This document shows positions 1-13,138 of a stretch of DNA of 59,120 bases, piece after piece (the stretch's first letter is position 1; every line of letters starts with the position of its first letter). The notes beneath the pieces are model-generated. The model was not told the DNA's origin. It did no database searches and was given only the letters and a program-made list of their open reading frames with translations. Source of the DNA: Bondarzewia mesenterica (Eukaryota > Basidiomycota > Agaricomycetes > Russulales > Bondarzewiaceae); the NCBI GenBank assembly GCA_004802705.1, contig SGPL01000165.1, positions 1-59,120 of the forward strand. Direction: 5' to 3'. Both the position numbers and the translations under genes were made by a program.

Positions 1-224
1 AAGCTGAAGCTGAGGCCGCTCAGTGAAGTCTTACACCTTTCCGGCGAGGAACAGTGATCTCACCGAGCAACATCATTGAGAAAATAGTACAAGTGCTAGC
101 GGCAATGAATTTATAAGTGTGATACATCTTCCTAAAGCTATTTTGATGTAGAATGCCCCCCAAATAATGACAAAGCCATTCAGCAAAGTATTCAGCCTTT
201 CCAACCCTCAAATATGGCAACAGC

Positions 225-815
225 GAGCAATGACAAGCAATGGCAAGCATCAGCAAGCAACGGCGAGCAACGGTGAGTAGGCAAAACATTGTTTACATTC
301 TCGGCCTGGCAATGGTGAGCAAGCCCTCATTGAAAATCTCGGCTGAACCATCAAAGACAGTCAACGGTGAGCAAGCAAAACATTGTTTGCATTCTCGGCC
401 TAACAATGATGAGCACATCCATATTAAAAACCTCGGCTGAACTGTTAGAGACAGTCAATGGTGAGCAGGCAAAATATTGTTTATATGCTCAGCCCAGCAA
501 TGGCAACCAAGCCCTTGCCAAAAAATCTCAGCCGAACTGTCAGAGACGATCAACAGTGAGCAGGTAAAATATTGTTTACATGCTTGGCCCAGCAACAGTG
601 ACAACGGCGAGCAAGCCTTTGCTGAAAATCTTGGCTGAACCATTAGAGATAGGCAATGGTGAGCAAGCAAGCCCATAATACCTGCACCCATCCCACTCAG
701 CCCAACCGTCAGAGTCGGCAAACAATGATGCTAGCCAAACTGTTAGAGACAGGCCTGCATTGCCCATCGGCCGGGCTCAGCTGACCGTTGGAGATGAGCA
801 AAAAGCACGTTCAGC
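225..815. repeat. Decayed ~95-bp tandem array, left edge of window
   Basis: Four clear units begin near 270, 366, 460 and 555 (spacing 94-96). Each contains GTGAGCA(A/G)GCAAAA(C/T)ATTGTTT, a CTCGGCC-like stretch and a second half with CTGAAC(T/C)GTTAGAGACAGTCAA. Units differ mostly by C/T and G/A changes. The array ends near 815 in CGTTCAGCTGGACTGTTTAA, which resembles the distal end of the array at 55.9-56.8 kb in the same orientation. I read it as the end of an older relative of that element; this is inference. No gene is visible in 1-224. Confidence 0.75.
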
Positions 816-3431
816 TGGACTGTTTAAGACAGAAAAAGGCACTAAATAGGCTCTTTGTGGGCTCTCCATGGTGCTCATATATACATTGAAAACTATCAAA
901 TATGCTACTTAAATAATAATGAGGTGTTTTCCCCTATCATACAGCACTTCTTCTCCTTTAGTCAAGACCCACACAGATAGAATGCATGTAAAAATTGTCC
1001 CCTCTATTATCATTATAATTTTGACCCCCGAGTGAGCCCACAAATGCCCCTCTAATTTCCATTCCTATCTGATGGTTTTGTTCACTGGGCATTACTGTTG
1101 ATAGCCTAAGAACAGGTGTTGTCTGGAGGGCCGTGTATCTCATACTTCATCCTTGTTCTTGCATACATAGTCAGTACCTCATAACACTCACATTATCCTC
1201 ATGAGGTTGCTTAATAAGCAAGCTCATTCACAAGATACACTCAAGTCTATGCCCAATATTAGTGTATTTTCAGGAGTTTTCTTTTATTAAAAAACTATGC
1301 TGATGCTCTCCTCAAGAAGCCCTATACTTAATGCACTTTATGCCTTTATTTGTGAAGGTATGATGTATATGATTGCTTCAATCTTGCAGAGTTTGTATTC
1401 TAAAGGCACATCAGAGTGTTATTTGTATGGTGAAGTTATTATTGTAAAGAATTAGAGATGTACTCATATAGATGAACATATCTTTCATACAATGTGATCA
1501 TAATAGAAACAAAAACTTAGGGAGCCTATGAGTTATTCTATCACTCTATATTAGTATATAAACTAACAAGCAGTAATTAATTATTAGATTAATTTTAAAA
1601 TGCCCTATAGTTTTTGTGGTTGCTCTACTAATAATGGACATTGTATGGTGACACTCCAGAAGTCTAGCTGCTTATTTATAATGATGTCAAATTACTCTAT
1701 TATTGACTCATTCAGTTATAAGGCTATATGCAAATCTTCAAAGACATCCTCTTCTATTAACATCCTTATTATTTGTGCTCTTTATTATCTGAAAAAAGCA
1801 AATGTAGCACTCTGATCCACTATTTGAAAGTAAAACATAATTCGACATCTTCATGACTATTATCCTAGACACAGTCTCATAAGGCAAGCTGTGCTACTCA
1901 TAAATTTTGCTCAAAAGCTTCTCATTACTAAACAAAAAGAGCTCACAATCAAAATACTAAAGGAGAAAATTCCTCTAAACCCACTATAAAATGTTGCTTC
2001 AGGATTAGCTAAAATAACTATTAGTAATGTTGATAGCATATTTTAAAGCCAGCCACAATGCAGATGTAAAGCTCTAACTATCCTCTTATAACATGCCTCA
2101 AAGTGAGCATAACATTAACTTGCCCATTGCTGGAGCCCTGTGGCTACTATTTTCTTGCTTATACTACTTAGCAAATTTGTATCTATAGCCTTTAGATTTA
2201 TCTTATTATAATTTAGTTATAATTAATGTTAATTTTATCTATAAACTCACCCATAAACTCTGAATCTTAAGTCATAATAGACCTCGAGCACATTAGGCAA
2301 CCACTCAAACTTGACTCCCTCTCCCTTTGTAGGTAAGTTTCAAGATTTTGTCTATTTTTGCTTCATGATATCTCAAAATTAGCTTCTAGCCACCTTTTAA
2401 AATTTAATATTTAAAAGCTCTGTATAATAAAAGCTATTTTACAGTTACAAAAAACTATAGTACAAAAGATAAAAGCTATAACTACTTAGTCATATTATTT
2501 TAAACCTCTAGAAAAGTGGCAAAAAAATGCTTTTTTTTAGCTGGTCACAGATTATAAAGTCTTATAAGCCTTTGAAAATTAAAAAGGTGATCACAACAAA
2601 ACTCTGTAAACTTATCATTAAAACTGTATAATATCTCTCTTAGGATATATATATCATAATTATAGTAGATTTATATTGATCTACAAAGATAGCGATATAT
2701 CTAACCTCCACTTGATATTTTAAAATTGAGTCCTACACTAGATTTTACTATATCTTATACATTTTACCTCTTCTTAGGTAGATCTTGCAAGATATAAAAT
2801 TATAAATATTGCTAAATCTTAGATTTTGTTTATTGATAGACAAGGTCTTATCATAAGATCTTTTTATATATTGGTAGATTTTGCTAGATACTGCTAGATA
2901 GATAGATATCTGCCAGATATTAGAAGATAGTGCTATAAATATGAAAAACAATATGTCATGTACATAAGGCATTAATTTTTGTCCAGTATGAGCTATTATA
3001 TTTGAGACTGACACTATCCAGCATTAACATGTCCAGCACAACTTGATTTTTGAATGGGATCCCTTTGTATTTTATATACATACGCTTCAGATATAGATAA
3101 ACTATTACCATTTTTAATGATTTATAGATGCCATCTAAGGGAGATTTACTGGGAGTATATCAAGGACTACTAGCACTGCAAGAACTACTGCAATACTCTA
3201 ATGATCCTAGTTTGAACTCTAATCACAGATTGTAGTCCAACTAGAATCACAAGTTTGGGGCGGAGGCACGTTCGGAGTAGAGGGAACTCATAATTACAAG
3301 ATTATGAAATGTTCACGCTTGGAAAGCCTGAAAATATGCAGAAAGAACCTGTTATGTAACGTCCAAGTGAAAGAGTAACAATGGTGAATGTAGAATAACA
3401 CGTCGTGACAGGTCATAAGAGATCATTATGA
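816..3431. other. AT-rich gene-free stretch
   Basis: About 2.6 kb of strongly AT-rich sequence with poly-A/T tracts and short repeats of TAGAT/ATATC type around 2640-2950. The short open frames here are AT-driven and match no family I recognise. The composition differs sharply from the gene-rich part that follows at about 3.4 kb. It is compatible with an old, C-to-T mutated transposon or a heterochromatic border, but nothing in it can be identified. Confidence 0.6.
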
Positions 3432-5490
3432 TTATTTCAAGGAGAAGGGAGAGTTGATTTTGGTCGTCGGTTTGGATGAAGGCGTGGTGGGCGGCGAAGA
3501 CGACTGCGCCGCTACCTGTCGGGCCGGACGCAAACCGCAGTCCCGAGGGGCGACCTCGCCGCATGCGATGTGCGTCCTGTCAGATCATACGTTCGATTCG
3601 GAACCCATAGATGATATCGCTGATCGTAGCGCACGCACCTGAGACCACAGTCATCGCACTCCAGAACAGGCTTACGTCCTAACCGCTTCATACATATATC
3701 ACATTTAGCCCCACCCAGTAACAGCCCGCTGGTAAAAAAGAAATCGAGAGGTCCCCATCCCACCTCGGATGCGACGTTCGGTGAGTGATTACCACTGCGT
3801 CGTTTAGCACCCGGTTTGATTAATGTGAAGCGATGGACTAGCGCAGGAGCAATTGAGCGGATCGTTGATCCTCCTTCGGTTGCGGCTGCGATGGAAGCGC
3901 CTACGGACGGTGCAGTGTAATAAGAATCGATAGAGAACAGAGACGCAGTGTTTGGTCGCGGCTCCGCCTCGGGTTCGGACACATTAGCACCAGCAGGGCG
4001 AATCGTGAGGATGGATGAGAGTGAGGGAGCAGCTGTGTACGTGCTTTGTGTAGGATGCGAACGAATGACGGTCGTGCTATATTCAGAGTATATGCTTGAG
4101 GAGCTTTCAATGAGCGGTTGGGTGCTCTCGCCACTATGACCTGTTGACGACAAGGATATATCAGTAACTCTGATTTAGATTATGAAGACGCGTACTGATG
4201 ACAGTGGATGCATGATCATCATTGATCGAGACATTTTGCAGACCCATTGCAGCATCCATGAATTCCTCATCGCTGTCATCCTCGCTGAGATGAGCATCGT
4301 ACTTGTCCCCGCTGCCGTTATGAATCTCTCGACCAATTCCCACACCAAAACTGGGGATCCGCGGAGCTATGCTGGCTCGTTTATTAGTGGGCATGAATTT
4401 GATGCTGCCGGTATGAACATCGTCAGCCTCGTTAGGACGCGAGAGGATTTCGGTCTCGATCTCGCGCAGCCGGTCAAGGATGGCGCGCGTAGTTGGACGC
4501 GCGGCACAATCTTCAGCAAGACAGTCGATCGCGAGCTGCACGAAAGCCGGAGGACATCCTGGACTCACGAGAGAACGAATTTCATCCGGATCGATGGTGA
4601 AAGAGGGTGCGGTGCGCTTGAAGTGAGAATCATCCGCAAGTCGACGTGCTGCAATCTCAGCAAAGATGACGCCGAGTGAAAAAATGTCCGTTGGTAGGTC
4701 GAACTCGTTGCCCAGCATTATTTCGGGAGACATGTATGCGTCTGTACCACAGAACGTGAGGCGTCGACTTTCCTCGGCATTTCGCGCGGCGATGCGCGCA
4801 AAACCAAAATCAGTGATTTTAAGCCGGCCGTTCGAAGTGACAAGAAGATTTTCGCCTTTGAGGTCACGGTGTATGCATTTACGAGCATGCAGGTAGGCAA
4901 GCGCACGAGCTATGTCGGTCGCGAAGGATATGCGCAGACGCCAAGGAAATGGTTTATGTTTGTCATGGATGTACATGCGCAGATTGCCTAACGGCAGATG
5001 AGAATGGCCAAAAAGAAAAAGACTGAATGAAGAAATAGACATACCGTTTTCAATGAATTCAGATACGATGAAGATACGACCGTCGGGATCAGGGGCGCGC
5101 GAGAGACCGAGGTAAAGGACGACATTTGGATGACGAGATTCCCTGCACGCATATAAGGCGAGAAAAATGGTCAAGATGCGCGAACTCACTTCAATAATCT
5201 CCATTCCCGCTCAAAATATTTGGCAACGTCATATTCATTGGATGGCAGCACCTCCTTTATAGCGACATCGATGCCGAGGTATGACCCTAGGAATCACGAT
5301 AAAAGAGATACAAGCAGGTAGCATTAGACGAACTCACCCTTATATACGTTTCCAAACGAGCCAGAACCAAGCTTCTTCCAATTGTCCTTGATATCCTGGA
5401 TAATGCGGTACGATGTTTCAGACGTGGTTCCGTGGATAGAGGAAACTGATCACGAACCTCAAAAGGAATGACATCAAAAGGATCTGACAT
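3432..5490 (-). CDS. TKL/LISK-type protein kinase with C-terminal C1 domain
   Basis: A Ser/Thr or dual-specificity kinase of the TKL group, LIM-kinase/TESK-like. Visible in order: glycine loop GSGSFGNVYKG (near 5345), VAIK lysine (near 5250), catalytic HRDLKGEN (near 4870), DFG in ITDFGFAR (near 4815), and the APE-like block TDAYMSPEI. A linker rich in acidic and Ser residues follows, then a C1 zinc domain beginning HRFTLIKPG (3830) and ending in CDDCGLRTHIACGEVAPRDC after an intron near 3590-3640. Other introns lie near 5285-5340, 5155-5205, 4984-5045 and 4145-4185. Start: ATG at 5490. Directly after it the frame must change; either a 62-nt intron (GTTCGT..CCAG, about 5397-5458) or a one-base indel does this. 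The supposed intron itself reads coding-like (SETSYRIIQ) in the downstream frame. Kinase then C1 is the reverse of PKC order. It is probably active, as all key residues are present. Confidence 0.88.
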
Positions 5491-6842
5491 GGCTCGAGCC
5501 TTGTCTTTCTGCTGTAGCGGTATTCAGACAGAAGCTCGGAAAGCCTGGGTATCAGACAGCAGGCAAATATGAGAGCAAAGTGGGAGGAGGGTACCGGTGA
5601 GGCTGAAGACGAGAATGGATCACCAGGCCGATCTGGGGGGAATCATGCCTCCGTCGACGTCACGACGACCAGACCGGAACGGGATAACACGGTATTACGT
5701 ACATACTCGTACTCACGGCTACTTACGGCGCCTTCACTTCTCTTCACTTGTGGGGTCTTGGCTGGTCCTGGCTGGTCTTGGTATGAGACTAACTTACGGC
5801 GGTCACTTTTTCCGAGGACGCTCATGCTCAGCGCTCGAAGGCAGTCACTGCGCATGGGTGCAATCTCAAAGTTGGTATCCTCGGTGACAGAGCGATACGC
5901 CCCCCCCCCCCGCGACTCTGGGTGTAGTAGCAACGCAAATGGATATCCAAACACTTATCGGTTCGACGATGCGTATGGAGTGCATCACTGCGTATGTCGG
6001 ACTCATGTTCATCATGGTAATATCTCCCGGCTATCGTTGGACAGTGCGATATCGATCCTGAAGCACGAAAGTTGAACTTTGAACGTTAACGTTGAGCGTT
6101 GACGAGTGGCTACTCTGCCTCGGGGAGACTAGACACGGCATGCCCGACTCTTGCCATACGCCAGAGTGCGCCTCAAATATCATGCAATGCCCATCATGTT
6201 GTAAGGTGCGTAATGTCATACACCGCTCTCCCTATATTGACTATATATCTGAACAGGGTATATACTACATAGGGCGATGAAGACGTTCCCGACTTTAACT
6301 TCAGAAGCGACGGTCATCCCTCTCTGACGGATGCCCAAGCGCATTCTATGTACATTTCCGAGTCGTGCTTCACTCGTTCTGGGCCATCTCACAAGCTCTG
6401 AGAAGCTCTTGTACTCGTTACGAAGAAAACATCAAGAGCTAGCCATACGCAAAGACATACCATCAATTGAGAACTTCATACACAGTAGGTACCTTTTACA
6501 GTGCTGATTGCAGTTGCCGATTGTATCAGGCAAAGACTCAATTTTTTCTTTATTTTATATCCTTGCAACCTCTTGCAACACATCTCTTTAGATCTTTCCA
6601 GCTCTTTCCCCGAGATTTGCTATCGTCCTTGTACATTACTTTGCGATCTTGTTTTCTCCTGATTTTCTCACGTGACTTCTTATCGTCTTATCATGTAGAG
6701 CCTGGTCCCAAAATTTTGTTTATCTTCGTCGACGAGGCTGAAATCATGACGGTAGCCGCCGCCCAAACGAGATATCCGTTGGTTATAAAAGTGTCGACAA
6801 AGCTTCGTGAGGCGCCCAGGTGTGCCTTCCCTCTCCTCCGCG
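5491..6842. other. Divergent promoter region, no gene
   Basis: 1.35 kb between the diverging kinase and permease genes. It contains a C12 run at 5900-5911 and a short self-similar patch near 6064-6100 built from TTGAAC/GTTAACGTTGA pieces. A pyrimidine-rich stretch at about 6540-6690 is common upstream of fungal start sites. The overlapping GC-rich open frames (5569-6075 and others) have no recognisable domain and sit in several frames at once, so I do not call a gene. Confidence 0.6.
6784..6790 (+). promoter_or_regulatory. TATA box of the permease gene
   Basis: TATAAAA lies 53 bases before the first ATG of the NCS1 permease and just after the pyrimidine-rich tract, the arrangement expected of a TATA-driven, regulated fungal transporter gene. 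Sequence match only. Confidence 0.5.
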
Positions 6843-9062
6843 ATGGCAAAGCCAGACATCCGTTCGCGTCTCGCTGCCATCACTAAGCCTTCAACCTGGG
6901 TCCTTGAGCCGGAGCCTTCGACCTTCGCACCCACTAACTCATGGAGCAATAAGGACATGGATCCTGTTCCCCCCAGCCTCCGCGCCTGGTCAACACTCAA
7001 TTATGTCGCCTACTGGATCTCAGACGCGACTAATGCCGCGGTATGGGAGTTGTCATCGTCAATGCTTGCTATTGGGCTTACATGGTGCGTCTAACCTTAG
7101 CTGCTGTTGATGTATGAGCTGGTCGTTAATGTAGTTGACTCCAAGGCGACAAGCATTGCCTGCAATTGCTGTCGGTCATGTTATAATCGCTGTCATCATG
7201 GTTCTGAACGGAACCATCGGCGCGCGTTTGCACGTCCCATTCCCTGTTTTGAATCGGTCTTCGTTCGGGTTTTGGCTCAGCTATTTCAGCGTTATCAGTC
7301 GCGTTATCCTGTCAATGTTCTGGTTTGGGATTCAGGTACGACCTGTTTTCTACCTCGTTTCAAATCCTTACGAACCGAATGCCTCCCCGCACAGACCTAT
7401 ACAGGATCGGAATGTGTTTATCAGGTGGGCCGTGTACACAATGGATGACATGCTTTATCGTCTGAGGCGATATACAGATGTTGAAAGCTATATGGCCATC
7501 CCTAGCTCGTCTGCCCAACCACCTTCCCGAAAGCGCGAATATCACGACTGCCAGTAAGTATCCCTATTCTTTTTTCATGGTACGTCTGGGCCTGAACTAA
7601 CAATTCCAGGTATGATGTGCTATTTCCTCTACTGGCTGATTCAGTTCCCCTTCATGTTGATATCTCCGCAAAAAATTCGTTGGTTGTTCCTGGCAAAAGC
7701 GGTCATCGTACCTCCGACTTGGTTGGCCATGCTCATTTGGGCATTTGTCAAAGTCCCATCCTCCAAGGGACTGCTCAATGATCATTCGTCACTGAGCGGC
7801 GCCAGTATGTCATGGGCATGGTTAAGCGCTTTGAACAGTGCACTTGGCATATACTCTACCCTTGCAGTGAACATCCCTGACTTTACGGTGCGTTGAATAC
7901 GGGTTGTATTGATTGATTTGGGGTGTAGGTACTGACGATTTCACTTTCTCGCAGAGATATGCCAAGAATGAACGGGCGTGAGTTCTATCATAAATCGTGC
8001 CAAGATCAACGATCGCTGAAACTCGCCTCCAGTCAATATGTCCAGCTCATCATCATTCCTATTGCCTTCACGCTCTGCAGCTTTGTTGGCATGGCGGTCA
8101 CGAGCGCAGGCGTCACTTTGTATGGCCAAGTCCTCTGGGATCCTCTGCGCCTCATCGATCAATGGGACAACCGTGCGGCGGCTTTCTTCGCGTCATTCGC
8201 GTTCGTGCTTACCACACTCGGCACGAACATTTCGGCCAATTCGCTCAGTGCCGGAAACGACATGTCCGCGCTGTGCCCCAAGTACATAAATATCCGCCGC
8301 GGGCAGATCATCTGTGCTTTCTTGGGCGGCTGGGCCTTGTGCCCTTGGGAGATCCTTGCTAGGTTGGTTTCCATATTTATGGTATTCAATGTCGTGGGGC
8401 TCAACGTGGACACAGTGCATCTGGTTTCCTGTCCTTCATGAATGGATACACGGTGTTCTTGGGTCCGATTGCTGGAATCATGGTCACGGACGTAAGAAGA
8501 CGAACATCTATGGATCGAGTTGTCGTCGCTGACCACGTATCGTATATAGTACTGGTTCGTCCACCACACGCACGTTGATGTGCCTTCTATGTATCGTCCA
8601 CATGGCCGCTACCGGTACCATTATGGAGTAGTGAGCCCCTTACCTTGACGTTGTCAACTGCTCTTGATTTCATGTACTGTTCAATACTAGAACTGGCGCG
8701 CGCTCGTGGCCTTGATTGTTTCCGTCCCGCCAAACCTCCCTGGGCTTATTAACAGCATCAATACAAATATTCATGTTGGTGGCGCTGTCTACTTATACGA
8801 CATTGCTTATATCCTCGGTGTACGTCCTGACGTCCGTTATCTTCGCGACTTATCTAATCCCCCATTCTGCGATCAGTTCACGCTAGCGTCATCAGTGTTT
8901 TATGTGCTGTCAGTGGTATTCCCTGCAAAGGAGACCATGCTTGATCATACTATATTGGGAGACGAAGAGCCCGCTACTGCCGAAGATAGCGCCAGTGATG
9001 AAAAACATGGCAATGAGAAATATGCTGTCGATGTCACTGAAACGGGTATTCAGAATGTATGA
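6843..9062 (+). CDS. NCS1-family nucleobase/nucleoside:cation symporter (FUR type)
   Basis: A plasma-membrane permease of the yeast FUR4/FUI1/DAL4/THI7 branch of NCS1, which import uracil, uridine, allantoin or thiamine with protons. Conserved blocks in order: NSWSNKDMDPVPPSLRAWS (N-terminal), the first membrane block ATNAAVWELSSSMLAIGLTW, PAIAVGHVIIAVIMVLNGTI, QTYTGSECVYQ, ALNSALGIYSTLAVNIPDFT, LGTNISANSLSAGNDMSALC, GGWALCPWEILA and GPIAGIMVTDYWFVHHTHVD. The C-terminal tail is acidic and cytosolic. At least seven short introns interrupt it (near 7085, 7335, 7420, 7555, 7890, 8360, 8490-8550, 8635 and 8820). The start at 6843 gives the usual N-terminus; an in-frame ATG at 6807 would add 12 residues. 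No frame break seen. Substrate cannot be told from sequence. Confidence 0.93.
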
Positions 9063-9802
9063 ACAATAGAGGTTCGCTTGTAATACATATTCTCTACTGA
9101 TGACAAGTTATAATGCGGGACACACTTGCCCTACGAATTGATACGTTGCCTAGTGCTAGCATCGATAGATGCTAATTTTGGGATGGCTTGGAGAGCTGGA
9201 TATGGTCTAAAGATAATGCTAAAGTTTGACTACGCACAAGAGCGTACAAGGTTGGAGAGAGCCCAAACCTATGCATTTAAGGTTTATGCACTCCGAGATA
9301 GCAACTAATTGGCGCGGTTCGGGGCTACCAAATTATGTACGAGACAGCCAACCGCATATCGCAACTACATGTGTATACAAACCGGGAGCGAGAAATTTGG
9401 ATCATGCATAATAGACTTCCAGCTTCAACTTCAACGTATCGATTAACATGATGGCAGATCCCAGACTAAAATATAGTTAGGCTCGCATCGCATGTCAGCG
9501 AGTCAAATGAGGTTGATTCTATCTGGTAACAAAAGTTTGACAAATTACATATTTAGAAGAATGCCCAGCATAAGAAAAGGCAAAGCCACGGAAACGACGA
9601 AATAAAATGAGAGTACACCGCAGTACATCACAGTCCAACAAGGGTAAAACTACACTCTTTGATTTCTGAACGGAGGGGATAGAAAGGAGGGGATGCCGCC
9701 TCTGGGGCGACGAGACGACCAGCACCAAAGTAATGTTCAAGATTACGAAAAAGCAACAGTCGATCATGCCAGGAAAGAAGAAAGGCAAGTCCGACGACTA
9801 CA
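9063..9802. other. Convergent intergenic/3' region
   Basis: 740 bases between two genes that end toward each other. Nothing beyond expected 3' untranslated sequence is visible; an open frame at 9519-9788 (-) has no recognisable content. Confidence 0.5.
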
Positions 9803-12246
9803 TCAAAACGAAGTTGACTTCATGTTTGATGGGAAATGGAGGCGAGTCTGAAAGTAGAATGGGAAGAGCGTATCGGTTCTCTGAAAGCTCATCTGCTTCC
9901 TTCCACTGCTTTCCCCACTTATGAGGGAAAAAATGTCTGGCTCAATGTCTGAGCGCGCCATAGTGTCTTCCATGTCGACTGGTATGGGAGTTATCCATCA
10001 GCCACCAAAGGTTGTCAAGGACCGAGCGAAACTTACGGTATTGCGTGAGACCGTGTTTGAAGTTCAATCTGCTGATGATGCCAAAGACGACGCTGAGTAT
10101 CATGACGATAAAGGAAGACACCGTCATCGACCCAAAGAATGGCCAGTCGACGAACGTGAAGCGGTAAACCCTCGAGTAGAACATGATGGACCAGCATGTT
10201 ATGAAGACGAAGCCGATCGCTGAGAACGCGACCATCATGCCCTTGTTTTCGCGGCGGACAGAATACCAGCCCTGATTGTATGTCATCAGTTGGGACCCAA
10301 TGACATGCAGAACAGAATCTCGAACGGACCAATATAATCCACGGTAGCAGAAACTAAATAACTACCATTGAGTATCATGGAAGTCTTGGAAGAGCGAAAG
10401 ACACCTACCACCGTTGTCGTCGTAAACAGAGCAAAGTAGATTTTCGTGTGTCCCGAGATTTCCTTGATTGCACTATTCATCAACTGATCGACCCATAGGC
10501 TCATAGCGACTACAAGAAAGAAGACAGAGAGCTGCAGGCAGACCAGCACGGCCAAATAATTCTTAAAGTGAACGAAAGTCAGGCATTCCTACTCTCGTAC
10601 AAAATGCCTCTGAGAAAGATTCATCCGACCTTGTAGATCCTGACGATGCTCTTCGGAGGTCCGACATGTTTGAACGTCTGAACACTGTACACCTACGACG
10701 AAATGTTGAGCACCACATATCTACAAGTCGTCATGGACCAATACCTTCAAGAGCTTCCAGATCAATAAGATTGAGAACGACAGTGCTATACAATTGAGTA
10801 CCAGATCTGGGATCTGGACGATTCTTTTTAGAGCCTCATCATGCCGATGCTGTCATAGGTACAGCGTACCTGATATGACGTGCGCATCTTGAAGTACAAT
10901 GGGAAGACATCAAGGCTGCAAGGCGTGTCCGGCTCTCCGATGAGATGATGAACGCGATCTTGGATGTTGAATGTACGCCACAACGTGTAACCCGACCACC
11001 CCGTGCTCAGAGCACGAGCACAAAGCAATGCCAGCCTAAGTTTGACAATCTAGGCATTGAGGTTCTGACATGGGGAATATGATGATGCTTACAGATGTGG
11101 GATAGACTCTCGGAGAATCTGACGCAAATCTCGAAGCTTGAGTGATTACCATTGATTCGGTGCCGTATTTGACTTACTGCGAAGACAGACAGACTGAAGA
11201 GCCAGAACTGAAGGGCAATGAGAGCGAGCACTTCTCTCCTGAACTCCTGAAGCCTATGTGACGAGTGGTAAATGATGACGATGCAAAGAAGGCATCAAAA
11301 TGAACCTACTTTTGATCGGGATAGAGAAGAATCCGGGTACACTGAGGGCTCAGCGTCACGGAATTATTGGGGTTTCTGACTTCGGAGATTTTCACGTCCA
11401 CACCTGCAGGGCGTACGATACTCTGAACTTGAAGATCGTTGGAGGCAGTACCTTGCGGGGATATCCAGTTCGACTGAAGCTATTTGATTGTGAGCGTCGA
11501 AGCCAGAGGCACGAAAATTGACGGACATACAATCTGCGAGACAGCCTGGCCGTCGTATACCTAAGACAGACTGTAAAGCGTGTGCGCGCGATGAACCATG
11601 GGTATTCTCACCTGACGCTTGAAGCCGTAGGGAATGGTCACGTTCATCTGACCACTAGTGTAGTATGGTACACAGGCGTTCTCCAAGAGTGGGGTATCAT
11701 TGCACAAGTCCAAACTATACTTGCCATGTCTTCCTGTATATTGCACGAAGACGCTCTTGTTGATGTTTGCATGGTCGACAACATCGGATACGAGCGCTCT
11801 CCAGTTGTCATCCAGAGAATAAAGGAATGATTGGGTGATGCTCTGCGCAAAACAGAAAATCAAAGAAAGGATAAAGAACACCCCCGTAACACGGTTAAGC
11901 GTGATCCTCAGATACTAAGAAGAAAATGAGAGCCAGGTCTATTGTTCATTCAAAGAATTTGCACAATTGGTGATACTCACCACGGACTTGACCCAGATCC
12001 AGATCTTGTCAGCGAAAATCAACATGATGGAGTCAGGCGAAGTTGTAAGGACAGCCCAGCTGAAGAGGAAGATAAATGGCGGAAGAAAGTGTTCCACCTT
12101 ACCACACTAGCAAGCGAGCGACAGCGAAGGGGGACAAGACGGCTTGGAGCTAGTGGTGTACGTTATATAGTGTGTCCAAGAAGCCCTTGATGACCGAGAA
12201 CGACGCACCTTCTGATGATTAAAGGAATTGGCGCGGACGCTGCCAT
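9803..12246 (-). CDS. Multipass integral membrane protein, unknown function
   Basis: A many-exon gene starting MAASAPIPLIIRR (ATG at 12246). Hydrophobic segments in order: around PPFIFLFSWAVL (12085), GVFFILSLIFCFAQSI (11870), then a long, probably luminal or extracellular domain (11800-11330) with Asn-glycosylation-like sites and cysteines (DLCNDTPLLENACVPYY; SPQCTRILLYPD). Further membrane spans follow at LALIALQFWLFSLSVFAV (11220), a segment near 10790, AVLVCLQLSVFFLVVAMSLW (10540), a segment near 10420, GMMVAFSAIGFVFITCWSIM (10230) and SSFIVMILSVVFGII (10110). About 550-600 residues. I recognise this layout only as a basidiomycete hypothetical membrane protein family; no catalytic motif is visible. 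The last exon is uncertain: an intron after GLTQY (about 10030) leads to a hydrophilic tail, and the stop at 9803 is my best reading. Confidence 0.75.
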
Positions 12247-13138
12247 ATTCAGATCTTGTGAGGATCTTTTGCTATTAGACTTATATGTTCCAGTCACGGA
12301 ACCGTGTCTACTTAAGGAAGACCTTGCGCTCAGGCTTGGGGAGATCTGTGCACAATAATAATTGAAGGTCGATGGGCATGGAAGAGACGCGCTTATGCAG
12401 CTGCCCCAAGAAGAGAACAAAGGAAGCTGCTCATTGGAGGTTATATGAGGATGTATGTAACGGTGGCAACGCCATAAAATCCTCACCAGGAATGGGGAGC
12501 TCCGCTCACGGCAGATCTACATAATCCACCCACGCTGCTACAGGCAGTAGGACATGGGCAGCGAAAGGGCAGACAAGTTTCTCACCAACTAGCGTATGCC
12601 CAGGCCGCAATAGAGCCGACTCCTCATGGATAATCTAGAGGCGGATTTTCAAGAATCGATGTGGGTGAGCATTATCGATTCGTGTGTTTCCCAAGCAGGA
12701 CCAATTGACTTGCATGTTTGGGTGGGTGGAACGCACCAGAATTCTATCATAAGTGACTTGGCACGTCATGTCACAGGGCCGTTTTATTTAATCTTACTGA
12801 GATCTGGAGATATCCGTGGCGGCGTCACTGCCACAGGCTGCTGGCACTTAGCTACCTTTAGCTACCTCTTGAAGTTGCGCGCGTTTTCGGACCGTTCAAC
12901 TCGGGCGACGTACTACTTAGCCTGCACTCATATATATAAGTACATATATTCAGGGAAGTGTGAACGAATTCCAAGTCGTGGATCGAGTCACGATCTAGAT
13001 TAGATGTGCATTGAACAGTTTGTAACCGTCTGCGATTCTAATCTAAATGTTGGAGTTGTGATGCAATACATACTCACACCCGGACTGTTCCTTTGACAAT
13101 TACTTACTCTTCCGCAACTCTCCCGAACGAGGACGACC
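12247..13138. other. Divergent promoter region, no gene
   Basis: About 0.9 kb between the membrane-protein gene (-) and the thioesterase gene (+). An open frame at 12626-13003 (+, 125 codons) has no recognisable domain, no intron signals and AT-rich ends, so I treat it as chance. Confidence 0.5.

Noticed and set aside
225..815. Tandem array considered as a CRISPR-like array
   Set aside because: Spacing repeats contain similar rather than unique sequence, units drift throughout, and the genome is eukaryotic.
5397..5458. Kinase gene called a pseudogene because of the N-terminal frame change
   Set aside because: A 62-nt GT..AG intron restores the frame and all catalytic residues are intact, so a pseudogene call is not justified.
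5569..6075. 168-codon GC-rich open frame (+) with overlapping frames on both strands
   Set aside because: Frames overlap in all phases and include the C12 run; no domain visible.
12626..13003. 125-codon open frame on the + strand in a divergent promoter
   Set aside because: No similarity recognised and composition like the surrounding non-coding DNA.
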